Source: Spongiibacter marinus (GTDB lineage: Bacteria > Pseudomonadota > Gammaproteobacteria > Pseudomonadales > Spongiibacteraceae). Taken from it: a stretch of DNA of 64,000 nucleotides. A program made the position numbers and the translations under genes. Below the pieces are notes generated by a model, which did not search any database, had not been told where the DNA came from, and saw nothing but the letters and a program-made list of their open reading frames with translations. The stretch's first letter is position 1; each line of letters begins with the position of its first letter. Positions 43,793-52,142 of the stretch are shown here, in pieces. The stretch is taken from NCBI RefSeq assembly GCF_016906995.1, contig NZ_JAFBBD010000008.1:124001-188000 (forward strand), given 5' to 3'.

Positions 43793-44857
43793 ATGGCATC
43801 ACAAGCAGAACAATTCGGGGGTAGCGGGCCAGCGCCGTCTCGTATTATGCGGGCGCTGGATATTCTGATTAAACAGGTCGCTGAGTTCGACACCTTAGTG
43901 TTGATTCGCGGTGAATCAGGCAGCGGTAAGGAAGTGGTCGCGCGTAAGATCCACGAGTGTTCAGATCGCGCGGGTAAGGCCTTTATTCCTGTGAACTGCG
44001 GCGCCATCCCCGCTGACTTGCTCGAAAGCGAACTTTTCGGCCACGAAAAGGGTGCCTTTACCGGCGCAGTAGCCAATCGCCAGGGCCGTTTTGAAATGGC
44101 AGAGGGTGGCACCTTATTCCTCGATGAAATTGGCGATATGAGCTTGCCAATGCAGGTGAAGCTGCTTCGCGTTTTGCAGGAGCGTTGTTACGAGCGTGTT
44201 GGCAGCAATGAAACGCGCAAGTGCAATGTACGCATTCTCGCTGCGACTCACCGCAACTTGGAGTCGATGGTCGACGAGGGCACCTTCCGTCAAGATTTGT
44301 TCTTCCGGCTCGATGTTTTCCCTATAGAAGTTCCCTCTTTGCGTCAGCATCCGGAAGATATTGAAATGCTGACCAGAAACTTCGCTGAGCGCTTGACTGA
44401 GCGCGGCATGAAACCGCCCAGTTTTTCAGCCAGTGCATTGCGAGCCTTGCAGCGTTATAACTGGCCTGGCAATGTGCGCGAATTAGAGAACCTGGTGGAG
44501 CGCTTGGCCATCACTCACGGTGGGAAGCGTTTAGGCGTTAACGACCTGCCCGCCAAGTACCGCTTTGAGCTTGTCGACGACGATGGTGATCAGCCAGTCA
44601 ACGAGCGCGAAGATCAAGACGTGCTGATGGAGCTATTGCTTCAGCGCGAAGACGACGATCCGCTCACCGCTAATGCTGGCGCAACGCTTCCTGAGGAAGG
44701 TATTGACCTAAAGCATCATCTTCAGGAATTGGAGCAGGCCTTCATTAACCAAGCTCTTGAGCGTGAGCAAGGCGTGATCACCCGCGCTGCGCAGTTATTA
44801 GGATTGCAGCGCACCACGCTGGCAGAAAAAATGAAGAAAATGGGTATTAGCCAGTAG
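43793..44857 (+). CDS. fleQ: FleQ-like sigma-54 activator lacking the N-terminal FleQ/receiver domain
   Basis: A 354-residue enhancer-binding protein. The AAA+ domain starts almost at once: Walker A GESGSGKE (residues 40-47), sigma-54 contact GAFTGA (87-92), Walker B-type GGTLFLDEIGDM. The R-finger region is followed by the WPGNVRELENLVERL signature, an acidic linker and the C-terminal Fis-type HTH (ITRAAQLLGLQRTTLAEKMKK). Domain sequence and position next to fliST match FleQ, but Pseudomonas FleQ is about 490 residues with an extra ~130-residue N-terminal domain that is absent here. The LFRS c-di-GMP motif is not recognisable, and the ARN pair reads ARK (Arg51-Lys52). ATG 43793 or GTG 43781 may be the start. 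Probable master activator of the flagellar sigma-54 promoters. Confidence 0.88.
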   Translation: MASQAEQFGGSGPAPSRIMRALDILIKQVAEFDTLVLIRGESGSGKEVVARKIHECSDRAGKAFIPVNCGAIPADLLESELFGHEKGAFTGAVANRQGRFEMAEGGTLFLDEIGDMSLPMQVKLLRVLQERCYERVGSNETRKCNVRILAATHRNLESMVDEGTFRQDLFFRLDVFPIEVPSLRQHPEDIEMLTRNFAERLTERGMKPPSFSASALRALQRYNWPGNVRELENLVERLAITHGGKRLGVNDLPAKYRFELVDDDGDQPVNEREDQDVLMELLLQREDDDPLTANAGATLPEEGIDLKHHLQELEQAFINQALEREQGVITRAAQLLGLQRTTLAEKMKKMGISQ

Positions 44858-45166
44858 GCTATTCTCTCGACAGAGCGCCTATGTTTCCTCGATGAGAGGT
44901 AGTCGCTTGATAACTCCCATCACTACTTTTTATCTTCCCTTCTTTACATCAATGCTGCGAATAGCGGTATCGAAATATTTTTCCTAACGCGGCGGAGTAG
45001 GCGCATTTATTTCGCCTGCCACAAGCTTGTCGCTACGCCTGTTTTTCGCCTGCCAAAATATTGTCGATTCAGTGTTTTAATGTCCTAAATTATTGAAAAA
45101 TATAATTAAAATTTGTTGGTATGGCTGTTGCATTATACCCCCTGAGTTAAACGATAGGGCAGTAAC
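44858..45166. other. Intergenic region between the two sigma-54 activator genes
   Basis: 309 bases, AT-rich over 45060-45115. No fleS-type kinase gene or remnant is visible. It holds the sigma-54 promoter at 45117-45131. CTCTCGA/TCGAT-GAGAG near 44865-44900 could be a weak fleQ terminator. Confidence 0.6.
45117..45131 (+). promoter_or_regulatory. Sigma-54 promoter of the small ORF-fleR-like operon
   Basis: TGGTAT-N5-TTGC followed by A, with GG-N10-GC spacing, 36 bases upstream of the 58-codon ORF. This matches the Pseudomonas scheme in which FleQ turns on fleSR through sigma-54. Confidence 0.78.
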
Positions 45167-45343
45167 ATGGCAGAAATACTCACATTCGGTTCCTCAGCGT
45201 CTCCTGCGACAGAGTCCCTCGCGATAGAGGCCTGCATGCGCGAGTTCGCGTCAACGCGTGTATTCCTGGAGCATTGCCATGCGACCTTGCCCGGTGTTGT
45301 CGGTGCTCTGCATCGTCGCATCGATGGGGGGGAAGCGAAATGA
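45167..45343 (+). CDS. Small 58-residue ORF translationally coupled to the fleR-like gene
   Basis: ATG at 45167 with AGGG 7 bases upstream opens a 58-residue frame (begins MAEILTFGSSASPATESL, contains CMREFASTRVFLEHCH, ends RRIDGGEAK). Its TGA overlaps the fleR-like ATG as ATGA, and it is the first frame after the sigma-54 promoter. I do not recognise it. A beta-alpha-beta pattern (EILTFGS, an amphipathic helix, RVFLEHC) would be compatible with a short remnant of a receiver-like domain, or it may be an independent small regulator of the activator. No signal peptide or membrane segment. Confidence 0.55.
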   Translation: MAEILTFGSSASPATESLAIEACMREFASTRVFLEHCHATLPGVVGALHRRIDGGEAK

Positions 45344-46290
45344 AACAGTTAATCGCCAAAGACCCCGCATCAATTGCTGTTCGCGATCTGGCGACGCGCG
45401 TTGCCAGGACGGATGCCACGGTATTGATTTGTGGGCAGAGCGGCGTCGGCAAGGAAGTTTATGCCCGCTACATACATGCGCAATCGCGCCGTGCTGAGGG
45501 CCCCTTTGTTGCGGTGAACTGCGCCGCGATTCCGGAAAACATGCTCGAGGCCATGCTGTTTGGTTATGAGAAGGGCGCGTTCACCGGGGCGATAAGCAGC
45601 CACGCGGGCAAGTTTGAGCAAGCCCAGGGCGGAACGCTGCTGCTGGATGAAATCTCTGAAATGGATATTGGCTTGCAGGCCAAGTTATTACGTGTGCTGC
45701 AGGAAAAGGAAATTGAGCGCCTGGGTAGCCGACGAAGTATGAACCTGGACGTGCGCGTTATCGCGACCACTAACAGGGATCTGCGTGAGGCCGTATTGGC
45801 CGGCGAGTTTCGCGAGGACCTCTTTTACCGCTTGAATGTTTTTCCCCTTTGCCTGCCCTCCCTGTGTGAGCGCCGGGAAGATATCTTGCCGCTGGCCGAA
45901 CACTTTCTCGAGCGCGATGAGTCTATAGACAGTGCGCAGTCGGTGCTCACTCACGATGCCCGCGAAAAACTACTTAGCTACGCGTGGCCGGGCAATGTTC
46001 GCGAGCTCGACAACGTTATTCAGCGGGCGTTGATTTTGCGCCAAGACCACCGTATTAGCGACAGAGATATCCAGTTTGAGCAGGGTATGCAGCTGTTTTC
46101 CACGGCGACGACTGGCAGCGCCAGCGCGCCGTTGGATGGTTTTATGCGAGATCAGGAACGCCAGAGAATTAGCGACGCCCTGCGCCAGGGCCGCTCAAAG
46201 AAAGAAGCGGCCGAAATTCTCGGTATTAGCCCGCGCACCTTGCGCTACAAATTAGCCCGGCTGCGCGAGCAGCAATGCCTGCAAGGTTAA
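45340..46290 (+). CDS. fleR: FleR-like sigma-54 activator lacking a receiver domain
   Basis: A 316-residue enhancer-binding protein. It begins MKQLIAKDPASIAVRDLATR, matching the FleR AAA+ boundary, then Walker A GQSGVGKE (32-39), GAFTGA (79-84), GGTLLLDEISEMDIGLQAKL (split: LLLDEISEM) and WPGNVRELDNVIQRALIL. The C-terminal HTH is RSKKEAAEILGISPRTLRYKL. Pseudomonas FleR is about 470 residues with a phosphorylatable receiver domain and is paired with the kinase FleS; both the receiver and the kinase gene are missing here. An in-frame GTG/ATG region upstream (to 45274) encodes only an unlikely Cys-rich extension. It overlaps the 58-codon ORF and precedes fliE by 12 bases, so it is likely the lead regulator of the fliE-J operon. 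Confidence 0.88.
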   Translation: MKQLIAKDPASIAVRDLATRVARTDATVLICGQSGVGKEVYARYIHAQSRRAEGPFVAVNCAAIPENMLEAMLFGYEKGAFTGAISSHAGKFEQAQGGTLLLDEISEMDIGLQAKLLRVLQEKEIERLGSRRSMNLDVRVIATTNRDLREAVLAGEFREDLFYRLNVFPLCLPSLCERREDILPLAEHFLERDESIDSAQSVLTHDAREKLLSYAWPGNVRELDNVIQRALILRQDHRISDRDIQFEQGMQLFSTATTGSASAPLDGFMRDQERQRISDALRQGRSKKEAAEILGISPRTLRYKLARLREQQCLQG

Positions 46291-46302
46291 TGGAGAGTTG
46301 TC

Positions 46303-46644
46303 ATGTCAGACGGAATGAAAGTTGACTCTATCCTCAACCAGATACGTGCGCTGCGCGAGCAAAGCGCGATGCCCGGTGCCGCCGATGTGCGGGATCCGGG
46401 TCGCATTGATGCAGCACCGAAGGTCGATTTTTCGCAGATGTTGCAGCAGTCACTTCAGGGGATTAACCAAACTCAGGCGAACGCCAGCCAGTTGGCAACG
46501 GCGTTTGAGCGCGGCGACCCGAATGTCAGCATCACAGAGGTGATGGTGAATATGCAAAAGGCCCAAGTCTCGTTTAAGGCCGCGGTGGAAGTGCGAAATA
46601 AGGTCGTTGACGCCTATAAAGAAGTGATGAGGATGTCAATGTGA
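46303..46644 (+). CDS. fliE: Flagellar hook-basal body complex protein FliE
   Basis: A 113-residue MS-ring/rod junction protein. The C-terminal half is conserved: FSQMLQQSLQGINQTQANAS, GDPNVSITEVMVNMQKAQVS (core ITEVMVNMQKA) and VRNKVVDAYKEVMRMSM. It is exported first by the type III apparatus. GGAGAG precedes the ATG. First structural gene of fliEFGHIJ. Confidence 0.95.
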   Translation: MSDGMKVDSILNQIRALREQSAMPGAADVRDPGRIDAAPKVDFSQMLQQSLQGINQTQANASQLATAFERGDPNVSITEVMVNMQKAQVSFKAAVEVRNKVVDAYKEVMRMSM

Positions 46645-46680
46645 CAACGAGCGTGCTGCGTGTAAGAAAGGGTTTGAGTC

Positions 46681-48306
46681 ATGGCTGATTCGCAAAGCAT
46701 TTCTGTTAACAGTGTGTTGCAAAGCGCCGCCAAAAACGACGTGCTGCGTCAGCTGCTGATTCTGGTCGGTATCGCCGCTAGTGTTGCGCTGGGTGTTGCA
46801 GCAGTGTTGTGGTCGCAAAGTGGTGACTATCGTGCGTTGTACTCCTCACTACCGCCGGAGCGCGCATCGTCGGTTGTCGATGCGCTGAATGTGGCGGGAA
46901 TTCCTTATCGTATTCAGGATTCAACCGGCGCAATAATGGTTCCAGCGGAGCAAATTTATGACGCGAGAATCCGTCTTGCCGGACAAGGCCTGGGTAAAGA
47001 CGGCAGCGGTATGGCCATGCTGGAGAAGGAGCAGGGCTTTGGCGTTAGCGAATTTATGCAGTCAAAAAAATACCACTACGCGCTGGAGCAGGAGCTCGCC
47101 AGTACGATAGAAAGCCTGCAGCAGGTGCGCAGAGCTCGGGTGCATTTGGCGATCCCCAAGCAATCGGTATTTGTGCGTGACCGCAAAGCGCCGAGCGCAT
47201 CGATTATGTTGGATGTGTACCCCGGCAGCGAAGTCTCTAAACGCAATGTCTCGGCCATTATCAATCTGGTGGCGAGCAGCATCGGTGGCTTGAATGCCGA
47301 GGATGTCACCGTGGTGGATCAGCTGGGGCAGCAGCTCAATGAAAGCCGCAGTGATGGTGACCAACTGGAACTGAGTGATAGGCAGTTCACCTATCGCCGT
47401 CGCATTGAGCAGGCGTACGAAGAGCGGATCGCCGATTTGATCCGGCCCATCGCCGGCTCCGGCCGCGTTAGGGTAACGGTTGCCGCGGATGTGGATTTCA
47501 GCAGTGAGCAGGAAAGCCGGGAAAGCTGGAACCCCGACCGACAGGTGGTGCGCAGTGAACAGATTAACGAACAGCTCAATGGCGGCGCCGCCCAGGGGCG
47601 CGGTGTGCCGGGTGCTCTGTCGAATCAACCGCCGCCGGCGGGCGTAGACGGCGAGGGCGGTGAGCAGGCGAATGCTGACGCCGGTAATCGCTCGGTTATT
47701 CGCAACTACGAAATCGAGCGGGTGCTTGCCCATAGCAGTAACCCAAGCGGCAGCTTGAAGAAACTCTCGGTCGCGGTGCTGGTGGACAATCACCGCCGCG
47801 TCAACGAGGCAGGGGAAGTCGTCGTGGAGCCCATGACCAACCCAGAACTTGAGCGCATGACGTTATTGGTGAAAGACGCCGTGGGCTTCGAAGAACAGCG
47901 CGGCGATCGGGTGACGGTGATGGCGGCAGATTTTCGCGAAACCGTAACCTTCGACGAAGAGGCGACGGGTCCTGCGATCTGGGAGCAGCCCTGGTTTGCG
48001 AATTTGGTGCGGCAGGTGTTGGTTGGCGTTGCCTTGCTATTCATCGTGTTTGCAGTGCTGCGGCCCAGCGTGAAAACCTTACTGCAACACAAGGCGCCCG
48101 CGCCGGTGGCGAGCACGGACGAGCCGGGAATAAGCGGCGAGCTGCAACAGCAGCCGGTGGCTGCTCTTGGGGCGCCGAACGCGGGGGGCTACCCTCAAGG
48201 CATTAGCTTTGAGCAGCAGTTAGGCGATGTTCGTGGAATGGTTGAAGAAGATCCGCGCCGCGTGGCGCAGGTCGTTAACAGATGGGTGACTGAAGACAAT
48301 GGCTAA
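46681..48306 (+). CDS. fliF: Flagellar MS-ring protein FliF
   Basis: A 541-residue inner-membrane ring protein. TM1 lies at about residues 21-41 (LLILVGIAASVALGVAAVLW), ring-building motifs in the periplasmic part include RVHLAIPKQSVFVRDRKAPS and SASIMLDVYPGSEVSK. A polar linker (GAAQGRGVPGALSNQPPPAG) precedes TM2 at about 439-458 (LVRQVLVGVALLFIVFAVL). The cytoplasmic C-terminus (RGMVEEDPRRVAQVVNRWV) binds FliG. It overlaps the fliG start by 8 bases. Confidence 0.96.
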   Translation: MADSQSISVNSVLQSAAKNDVLRQLLILVGIAASVALGVAAVLWSQSGDYRALYSSLPPERASSVVDALNVAGIPYRIQDSTGAIMVPAEQIYDARIRLAGQGLGKDGSGMAMLEKEQGFGVSEFMQSKKYHYALEQELASTIESLQQVRRARVHLAIPKQSVFVRDRKAPSASIMLDVYPGSEVSKRNVSAIINLVASSIGGLNAEDVTVVDQLGQQLNESRSDGDQLELSDRQFTYRRRIEQAYEERIADLIRPIAGSGRVRVTVAADVDFSSEQESRESWNPDRQVVRSEQINEQLNGGAAQGRGVPGALSNQPPPAGVDGEGGEQANADAGNRSVIRNYEIERVLAHSSNPSGSLKKLSVAVLVDNHRRVNEAGEVVVEPMTNPELERMTLLVKDAVGFEEQRGDRVTVMAADFRETVTFDEEATGPAIWEQPWFANLVRQVLVGVALLFIVFAVLRPSVKTLLQHKAPAPVASTDEPGISGELQQQPVAALGAPNAGGYPQGISFEQQLGDVRGMVEEDPRRVAQVVNRWVTEDNG

Positions 48307-49327
48307 TGCAAACGCCAGTGGCGCGACGGCGGCGCCAGCAATTCCCGGCTGTGAAAAGGCTGCGTTGTTATTGCTAATGATGGGCGAGAGCTACGCGGCC
48401 AAGGTGCTGCAACATATCTCGCCCGACGATGTCGAGCGTATCGGTTCGGCAATGGCAAATATTAAACGTGTTGATAACCAGCGAGCGGTGGAGGTTGTTA
48501 AGGACTTCCACGAGAGTGCGGCGTCTGAAAATTCGCTCGCGGTTGGCGTTCAGTCCTATGTTCGCAAGATGTTCACCAATGCCTTGGGTGAGCAAAAAGG
48601 CGGCAGTTTGGCCAAGCGCGTACTCGGCGACGAGGCTGGCAGTGAGATGGATGAACTGCGCTGGGTTGAGCCTGAAGCACTGATGCAAATGCTCAAAGAC
48701 GAACACCCGCAAATGATCGCCATTACCCTCGCTCATCTGGAGCAGGAGCAAGCAGGAAAAGTACTGGCGCAGTTTCCCGAGGCGGTGCAAAACGATGTGG
48801 TGTATCGCGTCGCGAATATGAAAACGATTCCCGATGCGGCGATGACCCAGCTGCAAAATGTATTGAAGAAAAAACTGTCAGTAACGGCCAAATTAAAGAG
48901 CCGGGATATCGACGGCGCGGCGGCAGCGGCGGGCATTATCAACGGCTTGGACAGCGACGCCGAGACACGCATTCTCGATAGTGTTGCAAAAAATAATCAG
49001 GAGCTGTCGACCAAGATTCAAGACCTGATGTTTGTCTTTAGCAACCTGATTAACATCAGTGACAAGGGCATGCAGCAGTTACTTCGTGAAGTGTCTTCTG
49101 ACCTGCTGCCAATTGCCTTAAAAGGCGCCTCAGAAGAGGTGCGCGAAAAAATTCTGCGCAATATGTCCAAGCGCGCACGAGAGATGTTAGTCGACGATAT
49201 GGAAGCGCGTGGGCCAATAAAAATCAGCGAGGTTGAACAGGCGCAAAAAGAGATCCTCACGATCGCGCGTAGCCTGGCCGATAGCGGCCAAATTGATTTG
49301 GGTCGCGGCGGTGATGACTACATTTAA
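48299..49327 (+). CDS. fliG: Flagellar motor switch protein FliG
   Basis: A 342-residue rotor protein. N-terminal FliF-binding domain (CEKAALLLLMMGESYAAKVL), EHPQMIAITLAHLEQEQAGK in the middle domain with the EHPQ motif, and the C-terminal torque helix with charged residues (QLLREVSSDLLPIALKGASE, LRNMSKRAREMLVDDMEARG). It couples ion flow through the stator to rotation; stator genes are not in this window. Overlaps the end of fliF. Confidence 0.96.
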   Translation: MANANASGATAAPAIPGCEKAALLLLMMGESYAAKVLQHISPDDVERIGSAMANIKRVDNQRAVEVVKDFHESAASENSLAVGVQSYVRKMFTNALGEQKGGSLAKRVLGDEAGSEMDELRWVEPEALMQMLKDEHPQMIAITLAHLEQEQAGKVLAQFPEAVQNDVVYRVANMKTIPDAAMTQLQNVLKKKLSVTAKLKSRDIDGAAAAAGIINGLDSDAETRILDSVAKNNQELSTKIQDLMFVFSNLINISDKGMQQLLREVSSDLLPIALKGASEEVREKILRNMSKRAREMLVDDMEARGPIKISEVEQAQKEILTIARSLADSGQIDLGRGGDDYI

Positions 49328-49351
49328 GCAGCGACAGGCTGAGGTGGAACG

Positions 49352-50041
49352 GTGACAGCGGGCTTCCAGCAATTTATTCCCAGAGACGTCGAGACGCCGG
49401 TGGCTGAGCCACCAGTCGACCAGACAACGCGACCAGCCAACAGTTGGCAGCTACCTGAAATGCGCGGTGGCGCCAGCAATCGTAGTCGGCCGGCCCCAGC
49501 GACTGACGCGCCAGCGGCGCTCGCCGATGAGGTCGTTGACGAGCTGGCCGCGCTGCGTGAGCAAGCGCGACAGGAAGGCTTTGCCAAGGGTGAGGCCGAA
49601 GCGCGTACGCTGCTCGCTGAACAGAGCCAACAACTGCAGTTGGCAATGGCGGCGCTGCGCGAGGCGCAGGCCTGGCTAGAGGGCGAGGTGCAACAAGAGC
49701 TCATATTGCTGGCCCAGGAGTTGGCGCAGGCGCTGATTGCGAAAGAGATCGACGCTGATCCCGAGATTGTAACCCTGGCGGTAGAGCGTGCCGTTGCCAT
49801 GCTGCCCTCGGCTGAGGGACATATTCAGCTGCAACTGCACCCCGCGGATGCGCAGCTGCTCAGGGACCACGCGGCCGTTGCCGAGCCACTCGCAGCTGCT
49901 TGGGACATTAGCGAAGACGCTGATATTCGCCGCGGCGGCTGCGTGATCAAAAGCCGAACCTCGCAGGTGGATCAGCGCACCGACAAGCGCTTGCAGGCCT
50001 TGCTTGAACAGGTACTCATTGATGAATCTGGTCAAAACTAA
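49352..50041 (+). CDS. fliH: Flagellar export ATPase regulator FliH
   Basis: A 229-residue soluble stator of the export ATPase. An acidic, variable N-terminus leads to the coiled coil ([20 protein letters not shown] with the FxxGxxxG-like stretch GFAKGEAEA). The C-terminal domain resembles V-ATPase E-subunit ([35 protein letters not shown]). It starts at GTG 49352 with GAGGTGG upstream, and the end overlaps fliI. Confidence 0.9.
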   Translation: MTAGFQQFIPRDVETPVAEPPVDQTTRPANSWQLPEMRGGASNRSRPAPATDAPAALADEVVDELAALREQARQEGFAKGEAEARTLLAEQSQQLQLAMAALREAQAWLEGEVQQELILLAQELAQALIAKEIDADPEIVTLAVERAVAMLPSAEGHIQLQLHPADAQLLRDHAAVAEPLAAAWDISEDADIRRGGCVIKSRTSQVDQRTDKRLQALLEQVLIDESGQN

Positions 50042-51419
50042 AGTCGAAACACAGCACGCTCTGGTCTCGCAACTGCGTGGCTTGCGCGAGCGCTTACATC
50101 ACATTGAAGACACCGAACCCGCCGCTGAAGGGCAGTTGCGGCGTATTGTTGGCACTTTGCTAGAGGCAGAAGGCTGCAAGGCCGCTATCGGTGCCTATTG
50201 CGAGGTGGAGACCCTCGACGGCCAGTGGCTGGAAACCGAAGTGGTTGGCTTTGCCAGCGATCATCTGTTGCTAATGCCCACCGGCGAACTCCGCGGGGTG
50301 ATGCCCCACGCCCGGGTGAGGCCGATTCGTAAAAGCTCCAACATCGCCGTCGGTGATGGCCTGTTGGGCAGGGTGATCGACGGTGCCGGCGAACCGCTGG
50401 ACGGTCGCGGCCCGCTGCGCTGCGAACAGCAGCGCCCGCTAAATTCTCCCCCGATCAATCCACTGGTCAGACGCCCCATACACCAGCCCCTGGATGTTGG
50501 CGTGCGAGCGATAAACGCCATGCTTACCGTGGGGCAGGGGCAGCGACTGGGCCTGTTTGCCGGCAGTGGTGTGGGTAAGAGTGTGCTGCTGGGAATGATG
50601 ACGCGTTACACCAATGCAGATGTAGTGGTGGTTGCCCTGATCGGTGAGCGCGGGCGCGAAGTGAAGGATTTTATCGACAATATTCTCGGTGGCGATGAAA
50701 TGCGCAAAGCGGTGGTGATCGCAACACCTGCCGACCACCCGCCGCTGATGCGTTTGCGGGCAGCGTGGCTGGCCAGTGCGGTGGCCGAACACTTTCGCGA
50801 CCAGGGTAAGCAGGTGTTATTACTGATGGATTCGCTAACGCGCTTCGCGCAAGCTCAGAGGGAAATTGCCCTGGCGACCGGAGAGCCGCCGGCTACAAAG
50901 GGCTACCCGCCATCGGTGTTTGCTCGCTTGCCTGCCCTCGTAGAACGGGCAGGTAATGGTCGAGAGGGTGGTGGCTCCATTACGGCGTTTTATACCGTGT
51001 TGGCAGAAGGGGATGATCAAAACGACCCCATTGTCGATTCTGCCCGGGCAATTTTGGATGGGCACATTGTGCTGTCCCGAAGTTTGGCGGATGCGGGGCA
51101 TTTTCCCGCGATTGATGTAGAGCGTTCGGTGAGCCGCGCAATGAACGACATCACCGACAAGGCTCATCAGTCGATGGTGCGTCAGCTGCGGCAGCTGATT
51201 TCGCTGTACCAGCAAAATCGCGACCTGATTAGCATAGGTGCCTACCAGCGTGGTACCGACAGTCGAGTCGATCAGGCAATAGCGCTGTGGCCACGCATAC
51301 AGGCGTTTTTGCAGCAGGATTTTGATGAGTCGGAGGGCTTTGACCAATCCCTCGATAAACTCGCTGAAATTGTCACCTTCAATGATGACAGCAATATGCA
51401 GGACACTATCGTTCAATAG
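50022..51419 (+). CDS. fliI: Flagellum-specific ATP synthase FliI
   Basis: A 465-residue hexameric export ATPase. Walker A is AGSGVGKS (residues 180-187), followed by [17 protein letters not shown] and the Walker B region [20 protein letters not shown], in which [11 protein letters not shown] is the conserved part. [15 protein letters not shown] and a C-terminal helical domain complete the family pattern. It energises release of export chaperones and substrates. The start at 50022 overlaps fliH by 20 bases; an upstream in-frame start at 50004 would add six residues. Confidence 0.96.
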   Translation: MNLVKTKVETQHALVSQLRGLRERLHHIEDTEPAAEGQLRRIVGTLLEAEGCKAAIGAYCEVETLDGQWLETEVVGFASDHLLLMPTGELRGVMPHARVRPIRKSSNIAVGDGLLGRVIDGAGEPLDGRGPLRCEQQRPLNSPPINPLVRRPIHQPLDVGVRAINAMLTVGQGQRLGLFAGSGVGKSVLLGMMTRYTNADVVVVALIGERGREVKDFIDNILGGDEMRKAVVIATPADHPPLMRLRAAWLASAVAEHFRDQGKQVLLLMDSLTRFAQAQREIALATGEPPATKGYPPSVFARLPALVERAGNGREGGGSITAFYTVLAEGDDQNDPIVDSARAILDGHIVLSRSLADAGHFPAIDVERSVSRAMNDITDKAHQSMVRQLRQLISLYQQNRDLISIGAYQRGTDSRVDQAIALWPRIQAFLQQDFDESEGFDQSLDKLAEIVTFNDDSNMQDTIVQ

Positions 51420-51450
51420 TGCACTGCGCCGGTAACCGGGGACGTTCGCT

Positions 51451-51900
51451 ATGAGTCATGCCAAGAAGTCACAACGCCTCAAGCCCGTGCAGGAATTTGC
51501 CGAGCGCGAAGAGCAGGAAGTGGCGCAGCGCTATGCCGCGGTTCAACAGCAGCATCAGCAACAGCGAGATAAATTGACCGAGCTACAGCAGTATTACGAC
51601 GATTACCGTCGCTCGACGGAAAGTCGTCACTGTGACCTTAAACATCTCCAGGAAAGCCGTTTGTTTCTCTCCCGCCTGGCTCAGGCCATTCGTCAGCAGA
51701 GCGATACAGTGGCGCGCTGTGCCGCGCAGCTCGACGACATACGCCAACAGTGGATGACTGCGCGCCAACACAGTATGAGCATGGAGCAGCTGCTGGAGCG
51801 TTATAAGCGCGTCGAGCGTCGAGAACAGGATGCCCGCGAGCAGCGAGAGAGTGATGAGCTGTCATCGCAACGCTTCGTGTGGCGCCAGCGTCACGCCTAA
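51451..51900 (+). CDS. fliJ: Flagellar export protein FliJ
   Basis: A 149-residue protein that is almost entirely coiled coil, rich in Gln, Arg and Glu (VQQQHQQQRDKLTELQQYYD, QQSDTVARCAAQLDDIRQQW). It is the central stalk of the FliI ATPase and a chaperone-escort factor. Identity rests on composition and on its fixed position after fliI. Confidence 0.88.
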   Translation: MSHAKKSQRLKPVQEFAEREEQEVAQRYAAVQQQHQQQRDKLTELQQYYDDYRRSTESRHCDLKHLQESRLFLSRLAQAIRQQSDTVARCAAQLDDIRQQWMTARQHSMSMEQLLERYKRVERREQDAREQRESDELSSQRFVWRQRHA

Positions 51901-52023
51901 TCTGGACGGGCCAGTCAGCCTTACTATTATTCCCCTCTATCCTACCCCTTGCTCGGGCTTTGATACTCGCGCCAGCCAATCACTTTGCGGAGCCATTGTG
52001 CGCGGTATGCCGAAAGTCCGCAT

Positions 52024-52038
52024 TGGCACATCAATTGC
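52024..52038 (+). promoter_or_regulatory. Sigma-54 promoter of fliK
   Basis: TGGCAC-N5-TTGC with exact spacing, 105 bases upstream of the fliK start, inside the 242-base gap after fliJ. Confidence 0.88.
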
Positions 52039-52142
52039 TGTAATCCACTCAGTGACGATAACTTGGCAGCCGCCATTATCGCTGTGTCGACGCCATGCGG
52101 GACGTTTCCGCGCAGGGCTATCGGACAAAATGGGATGAAAAT

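Noticed and set aside
45274-45339. N-terminal extension of the FleR-like protein starting at 45274
   Set aside because: The extension is Cys-rich and unlike FleR; ATG 45340 has a strong GGGGGG-AAG site and restores the FleR AAA+ boundary.
47062-47793. A 243-codon minus-strand frame inside fliF
   Set aside because: Antisense shadow of a well-conserved FliF region.
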